Shown: in pieces, positions 1-8,155 of the stretch
Numbering within the stretch: the first letter of the stretch is position 1
Layout: each line of letters opens with the position of its first letter
NCBI GenBank assembly: GCA_017592665.1
Contig: JAGFNW010000030.1
Location: forward strand, 49,104-113,103
Source of the DNA: Streptosporangiaceae bacterium NEAU-GS5
GTDB lineage: Bacteria; Actinomycetota; Actinomycetes; Streptosporangiales; Streptosporangiaceae
Length of the DNA stretch: 64,000 bases
Direction of reading: 5' to 3'
Position numbers and translations under genes: made by a program
Notes under the pieces: generated by a model
Told to the model about the DNA's origin: nothing
Databases searched by the model: none
The model's input: only the letters and a program-made list of their open reading frames with translations

Positions 1-1
1 C

Positions 2-802
2 CCCGAGGGGGTCAGCCCGCAGGCCGTGGCGCGGGTCACCGGGGAGGTCCGGGCCAGCGGCAGGCGGCCGCGCGCCCTGTACGTGGTGCCGAACTTCGCC
101 AACCCGTCGGGCATCTCCCTGCGCGACGAGGCCCGGCGCGGGCTGATCGAGGTGGCGGCGGAGGAGGACCTGCTGATCTTGGAGGACGACCCGTACGGAC
201 TGTTCGGAGCCGACGACCGGCGCAGCCCGACGCTGAAGTCGCTCGACACTGATCAGCGGGTCATCTACCTCGGCTCGTTCGCGAAGTCGGTATTCCCGGG
301 GGCCCGCCTCGGCTTCCTGGTCGCCGACCAGGTCGTCGTCGGCGCCGACGGCCGCCGCAGCCTGCTGGCCGACGAACTGTCGACGGTTAAGAGCATGGTC
401 ACCGTCAACACCTCGCCGATCGCCCAGGCCGTCATCGGCGGAGCGCTGGTGTCGTGTGGCTACAGCCTGCGGTCGGCGAACCAGGAGAAGATCGCGTTCT
501 ACCGGCGCAACATGGCAGCGTTGCTGGGTGCGCTTGACCGGTGCTTCACTGATCCGTCGATCACCTGGAACACGCCCGACGGCGGCTTCTTCGCCGTCCT
601 GCGCGCGCCCGTCCGGGCCGACGAGAAACTGCTTGAGCTTTCCGCGCGGGACTATGGCGTCCTGTGGACGCCGATGAGCTTCTTCTACCTCCAGGGCGGC
701 GGCAGCGACGCGATCAGGCTGTCGTGCAGCGCGCTGACGGCGGACCAGATCGATGAGGGCGTACGCCGGCTCGCCACTTTCATCGCCGACGTCCGCTCGT
801 GA
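2..802 (+). CDS. PLP-dependent class I/II aminotransferase, HpgT-like, 5' truncated by window edge
   Basis: The frame is open to the window start, so the N-terminus is missing. What remains (about 266 aa) has the large-domain hallmarks of fold-type I aminotransferases: a YVVPNFANPSG motif (equivalent of the usual NP.G), EDDPYG with the pyridine-binding Asp, and SFAKSVFPGARLGF, in which the Lys should form the Schiff base with PLP. The C-terminal PDGGFF stretch is also typical. Because a 4-hydroxymandelate synthase is encoded 2.5 kb away, the best guess is a 4-hydroxyphenylglycine aminotransferase (HpgT type), which converts 4-hydroxyphenylglyoxylate to 4-hydroxyphenylglycine. That substrate is inferred from context; another amino acid aminotransferase is possible. 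Its stop overlaps the next start (GTGA), implying translational coupling. Confidence 0.82.
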   Translation, partial: PEGVSPQAVARVTGEVRASGRRPRALYVVPNFANPSGISLRDEARRGLIEVAAEEDLLILEDDPYGLFGADDRRSPTLKSLDTDQRVIYLGSFAKSVFPGARLGFLVADQVVVGADGRRSLLADELSTVKSMVTVNTSPIAQAVIGGALVSCGYSLRSANQEKIAFYRRNMAALLGALDRCFTDPSITWNTPDGGFFAVLRAPVRADEKLLELSARDYGVLWTPMSFFYLQGGGSDAIRLSCSALTADQIDEGVRRLATFIADVRS

Positions 803-1497
803 CCGGCGCCGTCCGCGTCTGGATCGTCCCGGTGGACCTGCCGCCGCAGGCGGCGGTCCGCTGCCGAGAGGTGCTCGACGAAAGCGAGCGCTGCCGGGCC
901 GCGGCGCTCGCCAACCCGCGCACCCGGCTGGAGTACGAGATCGGACACGGCGCGCTGCGGATCCTGGCGGCCCGCGAGCTGGGGGCGAGTCCCGCGGCGC
1001 TGCGCTGGGCGCGCGGCCGCTACGGCAAGCCCGAGCTCACGGTCCAGTGGCCCGGGCTGTTCACCAGCTTGTCGCACTCTGGCACCCTGATCGCGATATC
1101 CGTCGCCGTCGGCCGTGCGGTAGGAGTCGACATCCAGCGCCTGGTCCCCGGCTCCGTGGCGGCTGCGATGTCCGCCCGGTTCTACCCGCCCGCCGAGGCT
1201 GAGTACGTCACGGCGGCTCCCGACATGGCGGTGCGGGCGGACCGGTTCACCCGCCTCTGGTCACGCAAGGAGGCGGTCGTCAAGGCGGCGGGCGGGCGGC
1301 TGTGGCCTAACTTGCGGATGGCGGTCTTGCACCGCGATGTCGTTATCTGCGCCGAGCCGCCCGGCGCGGCGTACCGGGTGGCGGACATCACGGCGCCGGA
1401 AGACTTCCGCGCCGCGGTCGCGGTCGCGGGCGCCGCGCCATTCGTGACCGAGTCCTCCTTCTGGCCGGGTGAAGAGGAAGGGCCGCCGCTCCGCTAG
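799..1497 (+). CDS. Sfp-type 4'-phosphopantetheinyl transferase
   Basis: A 232-aa protein of Sfp-type length. It has the two family motifs: GVDIQ around D111 and WSRKEAVVKAAG (W154, K157, E158, K162). These bind Mg and coenzyme A and transfer the phosphopantetheine arm to carrier proteins. The usual GVDIE glutamate is Gln113 here, a substitution that also occurs in active members. The GTG start overlaps the aminotransferase stop. With eight carrier-protein domains in this cluster, its job is very likely to convert them to the holo form in the cytoplasm. It converges with the minus-strand operon, with only 9 bp between the stops. Confidence 0.93.
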   Translation: MTGAVRVWIVPVDLPPQAAVRCREVLDESERCRAAALANPRTRLEYEIGHGALRILAARELGASPAALRWARGRYGKPELTVQWPGLFTSLSHSGTLIAISVAVGRAVGVDIQRLVPGSVAAAMSARFYPPAEAEYVTAAPDMAVRADRFTRLWSRKEAVVKAAGGRLWPNLRMAVLHRDVVICAEPPGAAYRVADITAPEDFRAAVAVAGAAPFVTESSFWPGEEEGPPLR

Positions 1498-1506
1498 GCC
1501 GCGGCC

Positions 1507-2292
1507 CTACTCGCCGATGGCCGCGAGGATGCCGTCCCAGAGACGCGCCCGGGCAGCCAGGGCGAGGTTGACGGTCTGCGCGCACTCGGCCCACTTGGCG
1601 TGGTCGTCCCCGCACAGGTCGCCGAGCATCTGCATGGCCATCGGCGTGTGCTCCTCGCTGTCGACCTGTATGTGGCGGGACAGGTAGTCGACGAACGTGC
1701 CGAGGGAGCCGAGTCGCTCGTTGACGCCGACAACTTGCTCGAACATGTCCGGGATCAGGTCCTCGCGGCCGAAGGCGAACGCCGCCGCCTGCATGTGCGT
1801 CGGCGCTTCCTCGACGAGGCTCCAGGTGAGCCGGACGAACTCAGCGGCCGGCCGGGGCACCGCGGGCTCGCCGACCGCCGTCAGCACATGTTGCCCGGCG
1901 CGGAGCCGGCTGATGAAGGCGCTGATGGCGGCGGTGTCGGCGCCGGCCTCGGTCATGCCGTTGAGGTAAAGCTCGAAGTGGCTGATGAAGCCGCCCTGGA
2001 TCTCGTCGCTCTCCTCGACCAGCACGATGTCGTTGATGAGGCGGCGGCTGGCGGCCGGGCCGGCGGGCACCCATGGCACATCCACGCAGGTGAGGTTGCG
2101 CTGCAGCGACTTCAGCAGCGACATGAAGTCCCACACGGCGAACACGTGGTGCTCCATGAACGTCCGGATTGCCCGGTGGCTGGCCAGCGCCGCGTACATC
2201 GGGTGCTTGATGACGGCTTGCCTGGCATCGCTGATCTCCTCCTCGATGCGGTCGATCTCAGGATGCCGCTGACCCCAGTCGTAACGAGGCAT
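1507..2292 (-). CDS. DUF3050 family protein (heme-oxygenase-like fold)
   Basis: The ATG at 2292 is preceded by GGAGGG and gives a 261-aa product, the usual length for DUF3050. The HPMYAAL and [17 protein letters not shown] stretches and the VPWVP motif near the N-terminus are characteristic of that family. Several conserved His, Glu and Asp residues lie in helices, as in heme-oxygenase-like diiron proteins. Biochemical function is unknown; an oxidative tailoring role is a guess from fold and neighbourhood. It is the last gene of the minus-strand biosynthetic operon and overlaps the PhyH gene by 35 bp. Confidence 0.8.
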   Translation of the reverse strand: MPRYDWGQRHPEIDRIEEEISDARQAVIKHPMYAALASHRAIRTFMEHHVFAVWDFMSLLKSLQRNLTCVDVPWVPAGPAASRRLINDIVLVEESDEIQGGFISHFELYLNGMTEAGADTAAISAFISRLRAGQHVLTAVGEPAVPRPAAEFVRLTWSLVEEAPTHMQAAAFAFGREDLIPDMFEQVVGVNERLGSLGTFVDYLSRHIQVDSEEHTPMAMQMLGDLCGDDHAKWAECAQTVNLALAARARLWDGILAAIGE

Positions 2293-3250
2293 GTCCGCCC
2301 TCCAGTGCTTGGTTCGGGTCGCCGTTCCCGGTTGCGCCGCCGCGCCAGATGACCGGGCAGAAATCAGGATCGCTGTAGTCGGGTCGGCCGTCCGGCAGAC
2401 GCCGGACCAGCACATCGTGGTTGTACGCGAGGAGCTCGCCGGTGCCAAGTTCGAACAGGCGGTAGGCGTTCTCGCCGTCTTGCAGGTGCAGGGAGACGGC
2501 CCGGCGGGGACGCGGGCTCCGGTTTGTGTCGCTGCCGTGGTAGGTCCTGCAGTGATGGAAGCTCATGTGGCCCTTGGGGATGATCATCGGGATCTTGACC
2601 ACGCCGGCGTTGTTGTAGGCCGCGTTCTGCGCGAGCGCACGCTCCAGGTCACCGGGATCCCGCTGCGCGAAGTGCCGCGTCACCGAGTCGTCGCGGCCGG
2701 TCTCCCGCCATCTGTGGCTGCCGTCGACCATCGTGATGGTGCCCATCTCCTCGGCGCAGTCGTGAAACGGGATGAAGGCGGTGAGCATCCGCTCGGATGA
2801 CGAGGTTGACCAGTAGTGCTTGTCAAAATGCCAGGGCACCAGGTTCGTCGGCTCGGCGACGATAGGCGGCTTGTAGATCAGCGTCGACTGGAACACGCGG
2901 ATCTCGTCGCAGCGGGCCAGGGCGGCGGCGACGGCGCCGATCAGGGGCTTGCGCAGCAGCCGGGCGATGGCGTCGTGCTCGTAGTGCACGTAGTCGTTGT
3001 GCCGCTGCACGTCGCCCTTGGTCGGATCCCAGTAGGCCAGCTTTGGCGGCCGCACTGGCAGGGTGCGATCGCGCTCTCCGCCGTAGTACCGCTCGCTGGC
3101 CGCGGCCAGCTCATCGATCTCGTCGTCGGTGAACAGCTTCTTGGTGAGGTACCAGCCGTGCCCGGCGTAGAACTCGATGTCGGCGTCTGATGGCAGCAGC
3201 GAGCGTTCCTGCTCGGTGAGCGAGAACGGCGGGGTGGCCAGGTCAGTCAT
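2258..3250 (-). CDS. PhyH-family Fe(II)/2-oxoglutarate dioxygenase
   Basis: A 330-aa protein with the phytanoyl-CoA dioxygenase layout. The metal-binding facial triad is visible: H141 and D143 in PWHFDKHYW and the distal H238 in CRTYHGSD, followed by Arg residues (RSPRPRR, 245-251) placed to bind 2-oxoglutarate. Such enzymes usually hydroxylate, and sometimes halogenate; here Asp143 is present, which argues for hydroxylation. The substrate may be a carrier-bound aminoacyl or acyl group, but this is inferred only from its operon. It overlaps the hydroxymandelate synthase gene by 8 bp and DUF3050 by 35 bp. Confidence 0.9.
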   Translation of the reverse strand: MTDLATPPFSLTEQERSLLPSDADIEFYAGHGWYLTKKLFTDDEIDELAAASERYYGGERDRTLPVRPPKLAYWDPTKGDVQRHNDYVHYEHDAIARLLRKPLIGAVAAALARCDEIRVFQSTLIYKPPIVAEPTNLVPWHFDKHYWSTSSSERMLTAFIPFHDCAEEMGTITMVDGSHRWRETGRDDSVTRHFAQRDPGDLERALAQNAAYNNAGVVKIPMIIPKGHMSFHHCRTYHGSDTNRSPRPRRAVSLHLQDGENAYRLFELGTGELLAYNHDVLVRRLPDGRPDYSDPDFCPVIWRGGATGNGDPNQALEGGHASLRLGSAAS

Positions 3251-4337
3251 GGGTCATACCCGATATCTGGCGGGTGCCGGCCAGTTCGCGTTCCTTGGCC
3301 GCGTACAGCGCGGAGATGTTGTTCATGCCGAACGTGCGCGCACCGCGGCGGTCAATGAGTTCCTCGAAGTACGTGCGCCTGCTATGCATCGACTGTGCGA
3401 ATATCTGGTACATCTGTCCCCAGTGGTCGCGGTCGGCCAGGATGCCGAGCGGCCGGAGTTCCTCAACCGGGATCGCGGGCACGCCGAGCCGGGCTTGCAG
3501 CATGTCGTGGTAACTCGTCGGGGTCACCGCGAACCTGACGCCGCGCCCGGCGAAGGTCCGCACCGCCGCCACGATGTCGTCGGTCAGGTACGCGAGGTGC
3601 TGCACCCCGGCGCCGCCGTGCCAGGCCAGGAAGTCGTCGATATGGCCTGCCTGACGCCCCGGGTCAGGCTCGATGACCGTGAACGTGGCCCCACCGGAGG
3701 GGCTCTGCACCACCTTGGACGTTATCCCCTGGGCACCGACCTCGACGTATTCCTGGAAGATGGTCGTGAAGCCGAGAACCTCCTCGTGGAAGCCGACGGT
3801 GGGGGCAAGGTCCCCGGCGGGCACGCACACCGCCGCGTGATCGATGCGGGTGAGCAGGTCATCGGCCGCTGCGGTGCCGACGCCGGGCTCCATCACGATC
3901 GCGCCGGGTTGGAACTCGCTGTCCGCGCCGTCCCTGTCGATGAGCCGGTAGACCACGTCAGCGAAACCCTCGATCTCGGCGGCCACGACCCGTGCCTCGT
4001 CGTTCTCCCAGGTCCGGGGCTCGCTTACGCTCCTCGCGCCGGCCGCGTCCGCTTCGCCGTAGGCGTTGGCCGCGCTGTCGGTGCGCAGTGCGATCACCGC
4101 CGCTCCGTCGCCGTGACGGGCGACGAACTGGCTGGCCCGGTGGTCCGCATACAGCCCGGATGTCAGCAGCACCCGGATGGCGCCCTGGCCGACGAGGACG
4201 CTGCGCTGTCCTGGCAGGCCTGTCTCCGGCCCGCCGCGGCCGTAGACGCGGAAACCGTAGGCACCGCACAGGGACCGCGCCAGCGTGTCCGCGTCGCCTG
4301 CGTAGAACTCAACATGGTCAATATCGAGGATCTTCAT
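3243..4337 (-). CDS. hmaS: 4-hydroxymandelate synthase (HPPD superfamily)
   Basis: The ATG at 4337 has a strong AGGAGG site and gives a 364-aa product. The non-heme iron ligands of the HPPD/HMS superfamily are present: H167 (RIDH), H247 (GVQH) and E325 (YFEE). Two regions look like hydroxymandelate synthase rather than HPPD: VVQSPSGGATFTVIEPD, close to the VVQSASG segment of the glycopeptide enzymes, and FGMNNISAL, with Ile where HPPD has NF. The enzyme would decarboxylate and hydroxylate 4-hydroxyphenylpyruvate to 4-hydroxymandelate, the first step to 4-hydroxyphenylglycine. The oxidase step (Hmo) is not in the window. The gene overlaps the preceding ketosynthase-like gene by 20 bp. Confidence 0.85.
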   Translation of the reverse strand: MKILDIDHVEFYAGDADTLARSLCGAYGFRVYGRGGPETGLPGQRSVLVGQGAIRVLLTSGLYADHRASQFVARHGDGAAVIALRTDSAANAYGEADAAGARSVSEPRTWENDEARVVAAEIEGFADVVYRLIDRDGADSEFQPGAIVMEPGVGTAAADDLLTRIDHAAVCVPAGDLAPTVGFHEEVLGFTTIFQEYVEVGAQGITSKVVQSPSGGATFTVIEPDPGRQAGHIDDFLAWHGGAGVQHLAYLTDDIVAAVRTFAGRGVRFAVTPTSYHDMLQARLGVPAIPVEELRPLGILADRDHWGQMYQIFAQSMHSRRTYFEELIDRRGARTFGMNNISALYAAKERELAGTRQISGMTHD

Positions 4338-4938
4338 CGCTGCCTCCTGGTGGGGGTTCATGCGGGTCCGGGATCGTCCCCGTCCGCTGGGTCGCGAGAA
4401 GGGCGGCGCCTGCGCCCAGGCCACCGCCGGCCGGCAGGTCAACGTGCACGATGAGCGCCTCGTCGGCGTCCGCGTCGGCAAGAAACAACGCGGCGATGCC
4501 CAGCCCGGCCCTGATCCCGCTCACGCATGCCACAGGCCCGGTCAGGTTCCAGCGGGCGGCCAGGTGGCCGGCGACGGCATTCGGGACGGACTGGAAAAAC
4601 AGCAGCGGGGAGACGCGTCGGCCGGCATCGACCGTCGCCGCTACGTGGGCTGCGCTGGCAGTGTCGCCGAACGCCGTCACGATGACGATGGCGGTGGCCG
4701 CGGCGGCCGCAGCCCCATCGGGGCGCCTGCGCAGGGCACGGGTCGCGACCTCGGCCAGCAGCGGGCTGAAGCTGGACTCGATGAACGCGGCGAGTGCCGG
4801 GACGTCGGTGTCGGCGCTCGTCTCGGGCCAGGACGCGGACGACAGGACTGCCAGGCCGGCGTCGGCCGCCGCCGCGCGCAGTGCTGTCACGTCCGGGGTC
4901 ACGTCCGGCCCGCGCGGCGTGGCCTGATCTGGCACCAT
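4318..4938 (-). CDS. Half-length beta-ketoacyl-synthase-like protein (chain-length-factor-like)
   Basis: The ATG at 4938 overlaps the ketosynthase stop (TGATG), so translation is coupled. The 206-aa product matches only the N-terminal thiolase half (Ketoacyl-synt_2 type): FGDTASAAHVAATVDAG, then SPLLFFQSVPNAVAG, then TGPVACVSGIRAGLG. The C-terminal half carrying the two catalytic His residues is absent. A Cys lies in VACVSG, where ketosynthases have the nucleophile. Chain-length-factor partners of this short type occur in aryl polyene and related type II systems. It probably pairs with the ketosynthase encoded just upstream. How a half protein functions is unknown. Confidence 0.7.
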   Translation of the reverse strand: MVPDQATPRGPDVTPDVTALRAAAADAGLAVLSSASWPETSADTDVPALAAFIESSFSPLLAEVATRALRRRPDGAAAAAATAIVIVTAFGDTASAAHVAATVDAGRRVSPLLFFQSVPNAVAGHLAARWNLTGPVACVSGIRAGLGIAALFLADADADEALIVHVDLPAGGGLGAGAALLATQRTGTIPDPHEPPPGGSDEDPRY

Positions 4939-6047
4939 CACGGCAGACCGACGATGAGTGCGGTGTTCGACCCGCCGAACGCGCAGTTGAGGCTCATCGC
5001 GAGCTGCGCGGGAGCGGCGAGCGGCTCGCCCAGCACGAGGCGGAGGCCGCATTCGCTGTCCGGGCCGAGGTAGCCGGCGTTGACCGGAAGCATTCCCTTG
5101 CGCAGCGCCAGCAGCGTCACGATCAGTTCCAGCACTCCCGAGGCCTCCAGCGCTTGGCCGTGCAGCGACTTCGTGGAACTCACCGGGACGAACCGGGCGG
5201 CGTCGCCCAGCGCGAGCCGTAGCGCGCTCGCCTCGGCAGAGTCGCTCACGCGGGTGCCTGACCCGTGGGCGTTGACGTAGCCAAGGTCGCCAGGCGCGGC
5301 GCCGGCCCGCTGCAGGGCGGCCGTGATCGCCCGGGCTAGGCCCAGGCCGTCGGGACGCGGCTGGCAGGGGTGGTAGGCGTCGCCGCTGCGGCCCCAGCCG
5401 GCGATCCGCGCCGTGGGCGGCGCGCACCGTGCCCGTGCGGCCGCGGCCGACTCGATGACGACAGCGCCGACGCCGTCGCCGAGCAGCAGCCCCCGCCGTC
5501 CGGCGCTGAACGGGCGCACCTGGCCGTCGTCGGCGAGCACCCGCCCGGCGTCGAACAGCGCGAACTGGTCGCGCTCCACCAGGTACCCGCCTGCGACGAT
5601 GACGCGGTCGGCGAGGCTACGGGCGATCATGGCTGCCGCGTCGCCGATCGCGCCGCTGGCCGCCACGCATGCCGACATGTAGCAGCGCAGGCCCTGCTCC
5701 GCCAGGCCGAGGTCCCGGGCGACCGCGGCGGCGAACGCCTCCGGGCCGCCGTGGACGGCGAGAAACAGCGGGGTGCGGGCCCGGGCGGCTGCGGAAAGGC
5801 CGGCGTCGTCGCAGGCTTCGCCGGTTGCGCGGGTAAGCTCGGTGCGCAGGTCCGGGTTCCCGGGCATCGTCGCCGCGATGCCGACCCGGCGAGTGGCGAC
5901 GTCGAACCGCTGGACGGGTCTGAAGGCGGGCCGGCCGGACAGCACCCCCGAGGCCAGCGCAGCAGTGCCCGGCCCGTAGCCGCTTGCGGCGGCCGAGCCG
6001 GTCACGACCACCTGGCCCGCCCCCCGCCGGGCGCGGCTGTCACGCAT
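4938..6047 (-). CDS. Beta-ketoacyl synthase (KAS I/II type)
   Basis: A 369-aa thiolase-fold condensing enzyme with an intact Cys-His-His triad: C127 (YMSACVAASG), H261 (NAHGSGTRVSD) and H296 (STKSLHGQALEASG). The C-terminal NCAFGGSNTALI motif is standard for FabF-like enzymes. It is slightly shorter than FabF (about 410 aa), mainly at the N-terminus. It should extend acyl chains bound to one of the two carrier proteins encoded immediately upstream. It overlaps the upstream carrier gene by 8 bp and is coupled to the half-length partner downstream, giving a type II polyketide-like minimal set without visible ketoreductase or dehydratase genes. Confidence 0.92.
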   Translation of the reverse strand: MRDSRARRGAGQVVVTGSAAASGYGPGTAALASGVLSGRPAFRPVQRFDVATRRVGIAATMPGNPDLRTELTRATGEACDDAGLSAAARARTPLFLAVHGGPEAFAAAVARDLGLAEQGLRCYMSACVAASGAIGDAAAMIARSLADRVIVAGGYLVERDQFALFDAGRVLADDGQVRPFSAGRRGLLLGDGVGAVVIESAAAARARCAPPTARIAGWGRSGDAYHPCQPRPDGLGLARAITAALQRAGAAPGDLGYVNAHGSGTRVSDSAEASALRLALGDAARFVPVSSTKSLHGQALEASGVLELIVTLLALRKGMLPVNAGYLGPDSECGLRLVLGEPLAAPAQLAMSLNCAFGGSNTALIVGLP

Positions 6048-6276
6048 CGGACGACCCGATCCTCAGGGCGCGGAAGACGTCGAGCGCGCCGGTGACGGTG
6101 GACATGCGGGCCAGCGCTTCGTCGCCAATGTCCAGCACGCCGTAGCGCTGCTCGACCTGGTGGATGAGCCACGCGAGTTCCAGGGAGTCGATCGTCTCCG
6201 GTACCTGCCCCGGCTCGCGATCGCCGTAGGTGGCGAGCATGGCGATGACCTCGGATCGCTCCAGCATCCCGGACAT
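6040..6276 (-). CDS. Acyl carrier protein
   Basis: A 78-aa acidic four-helix carrier protein with the phosphopantetheine attachment Ser31 in the motif IDSLEL. ATG start; only two bases separate it from the upstream carrier gene, and it overlaps the ketosynthase gene by 8 bp. Together these make a KS-ACP pair. Loading partner unknown. Confidence 0.9.
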   Translation of the reverse strand: MSGMLERSEVIAMLATYGDREPGQVPETIDSLELAWLIHQVEQRYGVLDIGDEALARMSTVTGALDVFRALRIGSSDA

Positions 6277-6278
6277 GG

Positions 6279-6536
6279 TCAGTGCGCCGAGGTGGATGCC
6301 CGCACCGCGACGGTCTGGCAGAACTCTCCGACGGTCATTCCGGCGAGCTGGTCGGACTCGTCCTCGCCGAACTTCACGCCGAACCTGTCTTCGACGCGGA
6401 GGGCGAGCTCGACGAGGGCGAGTGACTCCAGGTCGGCTCCGGCCGGGCCGAGGGTCGTGCCGTCGCTGATGTCCTCGGTGCTGTAGTTCATGTCCGTCAG
6501 GGATTCGAGCACGAACTGGCGGATCTCGTCGGTCAT
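6279..6536 (-). CDS. Acyl carrier protein
   Basis: An 85-aa acidic carrier protein with Ser38 in ADLESLALVEL as the phosphopantetheine site. I chose the ATG at 6536 rather than the GTG at 6545 because the AG-rich site (GAGAAGAAAG) is better spaced. It follows the adenylating enzyme gene by 60 bp and may be the acceptor for that ligase. Two ACPs in tandem before a KS suggest one priming and one extending carrier, which is inference. Confidence 0.9.
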   Translation of the reverse strand: MTDEIRQFVLESLTDMNYSTEDISDGTTLGPAGADLESLALVELALRVEDRFGVKFGEDESDQLAGMTVGEFCQTVAVRASTSAH

Positions 6537-6596
6537 GGTAAGCACTTTCTTCTCGGGGGAGAGATGGCCTCGCGAGGGGCTGAGCCGGCCTGGCGG

Positions 6597-8045
6597 CTAG
6601 CGGGCGCCGTCCGCGCCGGCGGCGGGAGGGGCCGGCGACGGATCCGGGTCGGCGTCACGGAGAGCGGCGTGGCTGCGGACGAGCTTTCCGGTGGCGGTGC
6701 GCGGCAGCTGCTCGACGAGGTGCAGCCGTCTCGGGCGCTTGTACGGGGCGAGCCGGGTGGCGATCTGCCGCTCCACGGCCGGCAGCTCGCAGCCCTCAGC
6801 CAGCACGAGGTACGCCTCGATCGCGTGATCGCAGACGACGACCACCCCGGCGACCTCTGGCAGCGCGGCCAGCGTGTGCTCGACCTCGGTCAGGTCCACC
6901 TTGAGGCCGCCGACGGAGACCTGCGAGTCCCTGCGGCCGAGGACTCGGATCAGCCCGGTGCGGGGATCGACTGTGCCCGCGTCCCGGGTGTGCAGCCAGC
7001 CGTCTGACCAGCGGCGCGGGTCCTGCTCGCCCAGGTACGGAGAGGCCGGCAGCGCGAAATGCAGCTCCCCGTCCTGTTCCCGGAAGGTGATGCCGGGAGC
7101 GGGCGTCAGGCTGGGCCGGTGCCGGCCGAACAGGTCCGTGGCGAGGACGCCCGCCTCGGTCATCCCGTACATGTTGCCCAGGCGCACGCCGTAGCGCTCC
7201 GTGAACATGTCGTATACGTCGGGCCGGACCAGTTCCCCGCCGGTGGTCATCCCAGTCAGCTGCGGCAGCCGCGGCGGCTCCAGCACCGAGGCCAGCAGCT
7301 CGATGTGGAAGGGCACGCCCAGCAGCGTGGTCGGCTGGTCGCTGGCGGCGACCGTGGACAGGATGCCGTCCGCGGTCGTCCGGGCCGGAATCGTCAGGTT
7401 CACGCCCGCGTGCAGGCTGTAGAGGAGACCGCCGACCAGCCCGAGCACGTGCACCATGGAGGCGAGCGACACGATGCGCTCGCCGCCGCGCGGGATCCCG
7501 TCTATCAGCGTATAGCGCTTGACTTCCTCGATGAGGCTCGCGGCGTCCCGGCCGATCACCTTGGAGGGCCCGGTGGACCCGGAGCTGAGCTGTATGACGG
7601 CATGGCTCGTGGCGGCCGCCTTGCCGGGATACCGGTCCACCCGCCCGGCGACTTCGCTGAATCCCCGGAGCGGCCCGCCGCCGGCGGACGCGGCGGTCAC
7701 CACCACTTGGGGCGCCAGCCGCTGCAGCGCGACGTCCACCTCGAAGGCGGTAAGCCGGTGGTCCAGCAGACTCGCCTGTGCGCCGACCTGCCAGGAGGCG
7801 AGCAGGCTGGTGATGAACGCGAGCGATGGCGGCAGGCACAGCGCGACGGTGCCGCCACGGCGCAGCCCCGCATCGGCCAGGTCCTGGCGGCACCCGGCCA
7901 CCAGCTTGCGCAGTTCTCCGCGGGTAACGGGGGCGCCGAGGTGCAGGCACACGTCGTCCTCGGGCCCGCCCAGCAGCACCTCATCGACCCACCCGGAATC
8001 CACCGGATCAGCGTCCCCGGTTTCCTTCGCGGAAAGGCTCACCAT
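6597..8045 (-). CDS. Stand-alone adenylate-forming enzyme (acyl-AMP ligase or free A domain)
   Basis: The ATG at 8045 is preceded by GGGAGG and gives 482 aa. The ATP-grasping loop LSSGSTGPSK, the MYGMTEAG motif, HTRDAG and the C-terminal TATGKL lysine motif are all present, so it should activate a carboxylate as acyl-AMP and pass it to a carrier protein. There is no fused carrier or condensation domain. Specificity cannot be read. It sits 110 bp downstream of the carrier-thioesterase gene and just upstream of two ACP genes, its likely partners. It is one of four free ligases in the cluster. Confidence 0.9.
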   Translation of the reverse strand: MVSLSAKETGDADPVDSGWVDEVLLGGPEDDVCLHLGAPVTRGELRKLVAGCRQDLADAGLRRGGTVALCLPPSLAFITSLLASWQVGAQASLLDHRLTAFEVDVALQRLAPQVVVTAASAGGGPLRGFSEVAGRVDRYPGKAAATSHAVIQLSSGSTGPSKVIGRDAASLIEEVKRYTLIDGIPRGGERIVSLASMVHVLGLVGGLLYSLHAGVNLTIPARTTADGILSTVAASDQPTTLLGVPFHIELLASVLEPPRLPQLTGMTTGGELVRPDVYDMFTERYGVRLGNMYGMTEAGVLATDLFGRHRPSLTPAPGITFREQDGELHFALPASPYLGEQDPRRWSDGWLHTRDAGTVDPRTGLIRVLGRRDSQVSVGGLKVDLTEVEHTLAALPEVAGVVVVCDHAIEAYLVLAEGCELPAVERQIATRLAPYKRPRRLHLVEQLPRTATGKLVRSHAALRDADPDPSPAPPAAGADGAR

Positions 8046-8155
8046 CCCGACCTCCCTCTGGTCCCGCACATTGGCATGCCGTCACGACTGTGGTTTGGTC
8101 GGCCAGGTGGGTGAGCGCGGCGCCGGCCGGTCGCGGTTCCGATGCTCATCACAGG

